NCBI GenBank assembly: GCA_018873245.2
Contig: JAEMBT020000004.1
Span: 6,551,073 to 6,615,072, forward strand
DNA from: Archegozetes longisetosus
Lineage: Eukaryota; Arthropoda; Arachnida; Sarcoptiformes; Trhypochthoniidae
Length of the DNA stretch: 64,000 bases
Direction: 5' to 3'
The notes beneath the pieces were generated by a model. That model was not told the origin of the DNA. It ran no database searches and was given only the letters and a program-made list of their open reading frames with translations. Shown here one piece after another: positions 56,301-64,000 of this stretch. The position numbers and the translations under genes were made by a program. Every line of letters starts with the position of its first letter. Positions within the stretch are counted from its first letter, which is position 1.

Positions 56301-59173
56301 TAATCCATCACTTTTCCTATTGATATAACCCCTATTTTCTCCTTCAACTCTGACCCTCAAGCTGCGATTGAGTATATTTGAATGGAAACAGTTCGATGTG
56401 CTTACATCACAATTTTTTTATTGTTGATGCACACTTTTTTTAAAACATTGTGTCAAAAAATCGATAAGAAGTGCATTTGAAAGATAGCTTGAATTTGAGT
56501 TTAAACTTTTGACTCTAAAGTAGCTTTGAAACCCGCATATCCTGTAATTTAGTCATATTTTACAACAGCTAAGAATAACTAAGAATAGGAGCGCTGCGAC
56601 TGCTTTTATTTACTTATATTTGATATAATTATTTCCTAATTTATGTGCTTTATCTTAATTGTGCTGAACGAGAAAATAGCTAGAATTGAGAATATTTATT
56701 CTAAATGAGCTAAAATGAAATGACTCTGGGACACGGTTGTAAGTATGGTCGGTAGAGGTTCGCCCAATAGAGCGCTAATCACTTCCTCAATCCCTAACCT
56801 CTTATACTCTAAACGCTGATCAGGATTTCCAACTTTCGCCATTAAATAAGTTCATCATTTTTAATCTACAAATCATTATTTCGGACCACATTCTCTTCAT
56901 ATTTGTTTGTAATTTATTTCTGCTCTATTAGTCTGAATTGAAGTACGAATTGAGGTCTAAATTAAAGTTTGAATTGAAGCTTAAACTTGAGTTTGAATTA
57001 AAATTTAGATTGAAGTTTAATAGAAAGCATCTGAATTGTAATATTATGCTAATAGCAATTATTGCATTAATGTTGCAAATTATTCTAGTTGTTCAGGTCT
57101 GGTTCTGTTTCACTTCAAGGTTTATCCCTTTGGTTCGGTTTCAAAATCACGTTTTCTAATCAGTTATCAAAGTTAGTAAATATTTGCATATTTATAAACA
57201 GCTGATTTAATACTATGCTATCTTGGGTTCAACTATTTTGCGAGTATCGCAATTCCTCCTTTATAGCTACTAAAGAACATTTCATTTACTTGAAGGGATG
57301 AACTTTTCATTTTATAAGTTAACTGATTGTAATCATGATAAATGATAGCATAACTACCAGATGCATACAAACTCTTTAGAATTATATTAACTAATTGTCA
57401 TTCTTCATCATATGATTCACATTTATTGTGTTGTCTGATCAAACTATCACAAGTACAAATCCATTAATTTTATAACAAAAATACCACCAACACGTTTGAG
57501 GAAAAACTGGCAAAGTTTGATCAGATGTTCAAACTACAGGCTAGTACTGGTATTAGATGTGATCAGTTGTTATGTCACTTTTCAATGCTATTATTGTAAA
57601 CAATTGTTATCTTTGTCTAATATTCAGTTCATCATTTCGTAATCAAAAGTTTGTTGACACTTGGTGATCATTAAGATTTATGTCAGTTTCATGTTCGTTC
57701 TTTATAGTTGACAATTTTTAGTCAAAATTATATTTTTTAGTCTCTAATCACATTGGATTAACATGTTTAGCTTTCTTTTACAGTGATTTGATTATCTTTA
57801 AAGCGTAACTTAACTGCATTGGGTACTTACTAAAAGACATTCAAAAGTTTATCAAAAATTGTCAGCTTATTTTAGAAACACATTACTCTACGTAATTGCT
57901 TTTCCTGATTACTCACTTTGACTAATCTCTTGTTTAAACAGCAAACAATAGCAATTAAATCATTTTATTAGCTTTTCTTATTTTATCAGAAAGCTGCAAT
58001 TCGAAACTACTTTTAGGTCTAGTTTAGGTCATCTCTACAACTGAACAGAAGTGGTTCTATTCAGCTTTTTGTTTATTGAGGTCTCCTTATCTCTCAGTAG
58101 ACTTTGATTTCGTTATCTTTATAAATTTATTCGTCATACTTCTCATCATATTATAGTGACTTCAATTACATAATTTTAATGGCAAAACAATCAAAATAAA
58201 TGATGCCATCAGAAGTTGAATGAAAGCAAATTGATTGTAATATTTTGCTGAGTCCTTCATTATCTGTTTTGCTGGCGCATCTAATGAATAATTTAATCAA
58301 ATATATCTTCAGTTCAATGACACTCATTAAGCATCTTATGCAAAATAATACTAATGATGAGCTCTTTACTCTTTCACTTGTTAACTACTTTTTTTAAAAC
58401 AATAATGTATTAATTCTTCAAAATGTGATTCAAGTTTCAAATTTGAACTTTTTCGTAAGACTTGAGCCCAAATCATAGTGTTTAATAACCTCTATTGGCA
58501 CATCTAAGATCTTTTCATACAATTTAATTAAGGGTTATATATGATGATCGGACGCCCACTGTCTGTCTGTCTGTAGCCGTGGGTTGAATTCTATGAAAAA
58601 TGTAGAATTAGTGTGAAAGATCTCTAAATTTATTTTCTCACAAAACCCAACCCTCGGTCAAAAAACCAAAATAGAATAGGACAATTTCTTTTCAAATTAA
58701 TCACTTAATTGACCACTAAAGTGACGGGCCAATAATTGTTTTGATTAATATTTTCAGATTATGGGATATTGAATGTGGAACTTGTTTACGAGTATTGGAA
58801 GGACACGAAGAATTAGTTCGTTGTATAAGATTTGACAATAAGCGGATTGTGAGCGGAGCTTATGATGGGTAAGACAAACAAACAATTGAGAGCTAAATAA
58901 GATGTAGTAAGATTTGACAATTGAACTTATAGTAAGATAAAAGTGTGGGATTTGGCGGCAGCGCTAGACCCTCGATCACCAGCTGGAACACTTTGTCTGC
59001 GAACTTTGGTTGAGCACACGGGTCGAGTGTTTCGGTTACAGTTCGACGAGTTTCAAATAGTGAGCAGCTCTCACGATGACACGATTCTTATTTGGGATTT
59101 TTTAAGTCCAGAACCGCCGGCAACTAATGGTTTACACTCGCCCTCTAGATCATACACCTATGTATCCAAATAA
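53367..59173 (+). CDS. slmb: F-box/WD40 protein Slimb (beta-TrCP)
   Basis: Seven exons: 53367-53417, 53706-53952, 54015-54201, 54257-54521, 54615-55069, 58758-58868, 58933-59173; 518 residues against about 510 in Drosophila Slimb. After the dimerisation (D) region ([20 protein letters not shown]) comes the F-box ([20 protein letters not shown] / [18 protein letters not shown]). Then come seven WD40 blades, starting [18 protein letters not shown], each with DxTIKxW-type endings. It is the substrate receptor of the SCF ubiquitin ligase and binds doubly phosphorylated DSGxxS degrons, as in beta-catenin/Armadillo, IkappaB and Ci. Intron 5 is 3.7 kb, far longer than the rest, and may hold regulatory DNA. 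The first exon (17 residues) is supported by a GTAAGA donor, but translation could instead start at Met 53715. Confidence 0.96.
55070..58757 (+). other. large intron 5 of Slimb
   Basis: 3,688 bases between blade-coding exons. I see no nested gene. It contains an imperfect 12-base tandem repeat (56935-57022), a short GTCT repeat (58561-58575) and AT-rich filler. Its size, about 40 times the typical intron here, suggests retained regulatory DNA or old insertions that can no longer be recognised. Confidence 0.7.
56935..57022 (+). repeat. imperfect 12-base tandem repeat
   Basis: About seven degenerate copies of AAGTTTGAATTG. The frame through it reads as alternating Lys/Glu and Phe/Leu, which explains the otherwise gene-like 73-codon open frame. 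Confidence 0.75.
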
Positions 59174-59590
59174 CGATTATATTATAGTTATCCTTCAATT
59201 AATTAATTCTTATAATCATATGATCGTCAAATTGAGTTTCTTTCAATTCTAATCGGTTCGCAAAAGGATCTACTCTTCAATATTTTGTATCTCTTATTTC
59301 GATTTCAAGTTTTTAGGTCTTGTAAGCTATTATAGAGTTTACTTATCATTCCAATTATTTAAGCGATTTTTAAATTTAATACCACAAAAGCATCTCATAC
59401 TCATATTCATTATATGTTCGAGAAATTAGTTCATTAATGTATACTAATTATACTGTTGATAATAAAAATTTTCACATAGACCAAATTGTTTTACTGCTAA
59501 ACTGAGAATTTCAAATATTTAATATTGTATTCTACTTAAAACAAAATTACAGTTCAGTAGAATTATAAAAATAAATAAATTTACAAGTAT
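59174..59590. other. tail-to-tail spacer, Slimb / exportin-7
   Basis: 417 AT-rich bases between convergent stop codons. AATAAA at 59461-59466 (plus) is the likely Slimb signal. Minus-strand ATTAAA copies near 59520 and 59378 may serve exportin-7. Confidence 0.55.
59461..59466 (+). terminator. poly(A) signal AATAAA, Slimb
   Basis: Canonical hexamer 288 bases past the Slimb stop codon. Confidence 0.45.
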
Positions 59591-62500
59591 TCAACTCATC
59601 ATATTATCACCGCCTGCAATATTTGATGTTGAGTTTACTAAAGCCGGACCTTTCAATGAATCGTTAATATCACGACGAAATACGGAAAGATTTTGAGTGA
59701 ACCTGTAATTTAGAGACTATTAGAACAATCAATTGGAACTTTGACAGTTAGGATCAGACCTGTCGCGATTCTTAGTAAGTAGATTACGTTCAATTCCCTC
59801 CATCAAATTATCAAACCATTGAGCCATTGATGACTGTTTATCAGTCGGTTGCTGCGAAATTATACTTTGCCGCAATTGATTAAAATATTCTTCATTTAAT
59901 AAAATAAGTCCTAATAATGGTCGAGACATTGACCATTGATTTCTGCAGTCCTCAAACATTATAATATTCAAAATAGTGGACAGCATTTGTTGAAGTATTT
60001 CCGGTTGCATCTCCAGTACTTTCAAACACGTCTCACTATCTCTAACTATTCCACTAGAACTTGGCTTTTTTGTTGTCTTTGACAACCACTTGAACAGATA
60101 AGTAACAATATGGTCGAGCGTAGCGCAACAACCAGTGCAGACCATTGTGTCCAAAGCGTTGAGTCCCTCCGATATGGAAGAAAGAATGTAAAGAAAAACA
60201 TTTGGCTCTAAACTGGCTAAAAAGTTCATATGGTCTTGAGCTAAACATTCTAATAACACATAATATGTTTGACTCAGTTTCGGATAGTTCTGAAAAAAAA
60301 AATACAATCAAATCATTTCTAGTCTTAACAATTGATTCATCAATTCGGTTGATCTCCTGAAGACTCACCAGTAGATCAGTCTGGGGTATAGATAGTAATA
60401 AGTTAATGAAAGTGTTGAGCGCATCATCCAGTGCTGTATCACCGTACAGATGAAATACACCAAAATTAACATAACCACCACAAAGCGCTGATTTAAGCAT
60501 TGAAAAACATATAGAAATTCCTTTGAGCGTAAACATTCAAATAATAAAAGTTAAGGAAATATGACAAGCAAAAAAAAGACTTCATGAACCTATATTGAAA
60601 TTAATTAAATGATTATGAAAAGGATATTTTAATTGATAGATTTGATCTTTCGGTATTTCTCCTAGAGTTAGAATTCTAGTCCCGTAATTGACAACCATTC
60701 GACTGGTCTCCCGAAATAGAAGTATTCCATTGGGTGACGAAACGTCAAACTGCAACCGTTGGGAACGATTTTGTACTAACTCAGCCATTAATTTGAGTAC
60801 TGGTGTTGTCACTTGTGGATCGTGAAACCATAATTCTATTGCTCGATGAAGTATTGGTGTATAAGACGGATATCTAAGAGGTTAACAAATAATTATTTAT
60901 CAGTTTATATGAAAGTAGATTTTCTATCAACAATAATGTGCTCTAAGATTCACTCGTACATCCATTCAAACAACATCATAAAACTAGTTTTCGTGTTAAA
61001 CGCAAAGGCTAAGCCTCGAAGATCACGAGCGATACCAATTAGTGCTTTCTGTAAATTACAAATAGTTTATCAATTTCTGTAATCAAACTGAAATCAAAAA
61101 TCAAAAGACAATTTCTAACCTTTGCTTCATCTACATTGAATATAGCATTGGATTTTAACAAGTTTCCTAAAGCATCGAAAGCGGCTGAAAAATAAGTTCG
61201 AACATGATTAAAAAAGTTCTTCGAAAGATTCAGAGTACAATTAATTTGTTTGAAAGCCTTACACGTTAAAGGCATCATAAACTGTTCAAACTTTTCTTCA
61301 TCCTCTCCGAGATCAATCATGAGTAATCGACCCAATGATGTGTAAAGAGTCGATCGGCAGCGCATATCATTAATTTGCGCGGAACTGCCCAAAAACGGAA
61401 AGTGTTCGCTCTGCAGAAATAAATTCAAAATATCAGAAAAGTTCAGAGCTCATCTTCACAAGTTCATCGAAATAAAATAGCTTACGGTATGATTATTTAG
61501 TATAAACTGAACTTCTTCTAATTTGACGAGCTTACGAACACTGCTATATCCAACTGATAAGTCATTGAGTATTTGAAGCGTTTTCGTTACAATCAGTTCA
61601 CTATTTCCCCAATATTTCAAGTTTGTTATTCTGAAACAATTTAAATTAATCAGCATTTTTCTGCCTAATAGTCTGAAATAATTTGAACCAACAAAATCTT
61701 ACATTTTTCTGACAAATACACTTAAAACCATAGTTTCTTCGGTTAAACCTAAAACTTCAGACAATCTTCTATAAACTTTTGAAGTCTTCTGGACTTGATC
61801 GCCAACATATATTTTACGAAATTGTTCAAAAAAACTCAACATTGCAAGTTCTAACTTCTTACAGGAGCCACCCTTTTCATAAACAATAATTAAAATAAAA
61901 TAATTAACAATAATTAAAGAAATTCAGATATAAATACCTGCGCAAGTCTAGCATCAGTAAAGTTCATGAGTTGTAAAACCCTAAAAGCGAGCTCTCCGTC
62001 CATAGCATCGTGTTCATCAGTGCTGTTGAGAAAAATTCTGCCTCCAATGGCGGCTCCGATGATGTAGACCAACCACGTCAGTCTTCCCTCTTGTATTGCA
62101 ACATCCAATTGTGATATTGGAAGTGTGCGTAAAAGTTCTTGATATGATTGAGCCGACTGATCGAACAGTTGAACGATTAGCGTACATGTTTTCTCATATT
62201 CACATCTGGCAATAGTCGAGAGTTGGTCCAATTGCTGCTGAACCATTCCTATATCATCGAAAGGGTCTTCCAATCCATTTCTAATGACATCAGTCACTGA
62301 CTCTAATCTTGATGTTATGTAGGCTCGAGTCACTTCTGGGGTATAGGTTTCAAGTAAATGTGGTTCAGAGGCCTTGACGTAAGGAACAGAGGCTACCATT
62401 CGTTGCCATAAACTCAATAAGTAGTGTATAGAATTGGGTGCAAACTGCCACATCTTAATGGTAGATCAAATAAATAATCAACCAAGTCAATAATCAATCA

Positions 62501-63881
62501 AATAGAATGAAGAGTAAATGTTTGACTCACTTGCAGACTCGTAACAGTGAATTTAGTGATTGAAGCTATTGTTTCGGGGTATCCATCAACTTTAACGAGT
62601 TCACTCAACTGATAGTTTGACTTCAGTCGAGCGAGTAGTCGACAAAATTCGTGGTAACAGTTAGGATCAGATAAGCCCTGAGGGTTTTCTAATATATATC
62701 TGACACCTGACACGAGTTGCATAAGAAATTTGGCACGTTCTGTGTTGTTGAACAGTGACCTTCTGACTGATGCGAACTGAACCAGACATGACAATGCCTT
62801 CAAAAATCAAATTCAAATTATTTTATCCGTAACTTCTATCAAATTTTTATAGATTTCTTACAAGAGGTGCTAATGATTGCGGTAGCGAATGAAAGAGATC
62901 AAAAAACAACTGCAATGTATTAAAATCTAGAAAAGCTGGTCTCCAACTCGTTGGTATTTGTACACCTATTAGAGATACCATATTGAGTTAAAATTAATTC
63001 ATTTCAGATTCGTTCCTATCCATCACTCACACGACAAATCATCAGAAGACTCATCAGGAGAAGTGCCAATAAAATCAAAAGAAAGACAATTTAGAGCTAG
63101 ACGTAAAAGATTGCTGACCAAAGTTTGTTGAGTTTCATCTATGAATTTAGTACTTTTCCAACTCTCGAGTGCACGTCTCAACAGATCGTGTGCTAATTGA
63201 AAAGTTTCGTATAAATGGTTGTCTCTAAACGATGACGCGATCTTTCGCTGCTTTGTTATCGAACGACTTGCATCAGAACCGCTTATTTGGCTAAAATGTA
63301 AAAGATTCAGTCAATTATTGAATGAGTCAAATAAAAGGCACTTTAAGTTATTTTTTCTTTCAGGTGTAAGCTTGAGTACAAAAGGCTATACTCAACTTAT
63401 AATAGCTTAATTGATGAGGCATTAAATTATCAATAACTGAATCGAAAAATTTACAACTTAAATAACTAGTAAAAATGGAGACTCACTTAATTTCACATGT
63501 CAGTTGGGATAATAGTTGGACACCAACTATACAGTAGTCAACAGATCCCTAAATAAGTTAAATCATTAATGACTTGAGAAAAATTGAAAATTCTAAATAA
63601 GTATTGAAAAAATGCCAGACCTGTACAAAAGGTCTGACTTGCGGAATGACATTTCTGAAGACAAACTCGTCCTTATCAGTTTCAAACCATCCAAGTTTCG
63701 TGATTCGAGCGAACAATTGGACCAAAGCCTGTGTCACAAATGGTGCTAACTTCGGACGCGATGCCAAATAGCTTAGAATATAATTTCTAATATCTAATCG
63801 TTGCTGAAGTGATAATATATTTGGATTTCTTGTAACTAATTTAGTCAAAGTAGTTGCAGCCAATAGCTGGGCGTAAGATGA
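59591..63881 (-). CDS. XPO7: exportin-7 (RanBP16), 5' end outside the window
   Basis: Fifteen exons seen (minus): 63881-63621, 63548-63487, 63290-63031, 62965-62862, 62797-62531, 62453-61938, 61872-61703, 61630-61486, 61410-61263, 61184-61120, 61048-60960, 60873-60628, 60528-60369, 60289-59760, 59702-59591; 1,044 residues, all in phase. Human XPO7 has 1,087, so only about 45 N-terminal residues are missing beyond 64000. It starts within the first HEAT repeats ([18 protein letters not shown]) and is close to human along its length, for example [56 protein letters not shown] and [19 protein letters not shown]. It ends in DNMMS. It is a RanGTP-dependent nuclear transport receptor of the importin-beta superfamily. 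Intron 12 (60627-60529) is AT-AC, U12 type; the others are GT-AG. Confidence 0.97.
60529..60627 (-). other. U12-type AT-AC intron in exportin-7
   Basis: The 99-nt intron begins ATATCCTTTT (60627 downward), the U12 AT-AC donor consensus. It has TTCCTTAAC at 60558-60550, a perfect U12 branch consensus, and ends in TTTAC at 60529, 22 nt past the branch A. Removing it joins QLK and [11 protein letters not shown] in phase, as in human exportin-7. A GT-AG reading of the same stretch would replace conserved residues with about 12 unrelated ones. Confidence 0.85.
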
Positions 63882-64000
63882 CTATCGAATAAAATTCAAA
63901 GATTAGCAAATATTCAATTGATTACAACTTCTGGGAAATATTTTTAAAAATCAATCATTCACTCAAATCGAATAGATTTTAGTGTCTAGAAAAGTGGCAC
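63882..64000 (-). other. intron of exportin-7 running off the window
   Basis: The acceptor attcgatag lies just above 63881. No coding for the missing N-terminus (about 45 residues) is seen in the last 119 bases. Confidence 0.6.

Noticed and set aside
56938-57159. 73-codon frame in Slimb intron 5 that looks like a charged helix
   Set aside because: It is produced by the 12-base tandem repeat.
60582-60812. Exportin-7 frame reading on past QLK to a stop near 60582
   Set aside because: This is the U12 intron read through. The AT-AC splice gives the conserved protein.

Overview
The window is AT-rich nuclear DNA from an animal, most likely an arthropod. Signs of this are the many introns of about 55-110 nt, a cuticle-type ZP protein, and single-copy orthologues of Slimb, CapZ-alpha, Sld5, UBL5 and exportin-7. 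A mite or other small-genome chelicerate would fit, but no species can be named from the sequence. I joined exons by reading splice sites by eye and checking reading phase; every multi-exon model below, apart from the one disputed junction named in the ZP gene, closes in frame.

Layout. Bases 1-25,200 are gene-poor and AT-rich, with microsatellites. They hold a nuclear repressor-like protein with CtBP-type motifs (7904-9544, minus), a ninjurin gene with two alternative last exons (15893-18582, plus) and a Golgi carbohydrate sulfotransferase (19983-21464, minus). Next come a ZP-domain membrane protein (25205-28910, plus) and an unusual PKC-type kinase (30614-34988, minus). From 36 kb to the end the DNA is dense in housekeeping genes: RBM5/RBM10 (36199-41231, minus), CapZ-alpha (42325-43980, plus), GINS subunit Sld5 (44221-44910, minus), propionyl-CoA carboxylase beta (45221-47883, plus), UBL5/Hub1 (48107-48538, minus), MMADHC (48985-49974, plus), glucosidase I (50296-52761, minus), Slimb/beta-TrCP (53367-59173, plus) and exportin-7 (59591-63881, minus, 5' end outside the window).

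The dense half strictly alternates in strand, giving four head-to-head pairs and four tail-to-tail pairs. At two tail-to-tail junctions the poly(A) signals of the two genes abut or nearly abut. The genes serve unrelated basic tasks: splicing (RBM5, UBL5), actin capping, DNA replication, propionate/cobalamin metabolism (PCCB and MMADHC, one gene apart), N-glycan trimming, ubiquitin ligase targeting and nuclear export.

The strongest unusual signals are an AT-AC (U12-type) intron in exportin-7, the duplicated, diverged last exon of ninjurin, a PKC-like kinase with a long disordered N-terminus in place of C1/C2 domains and Asn at the usual activation-loop Thr, and introns of about 28-30 nt. No transposon, virus relic, CRISPR array or RNA gene could be supported.
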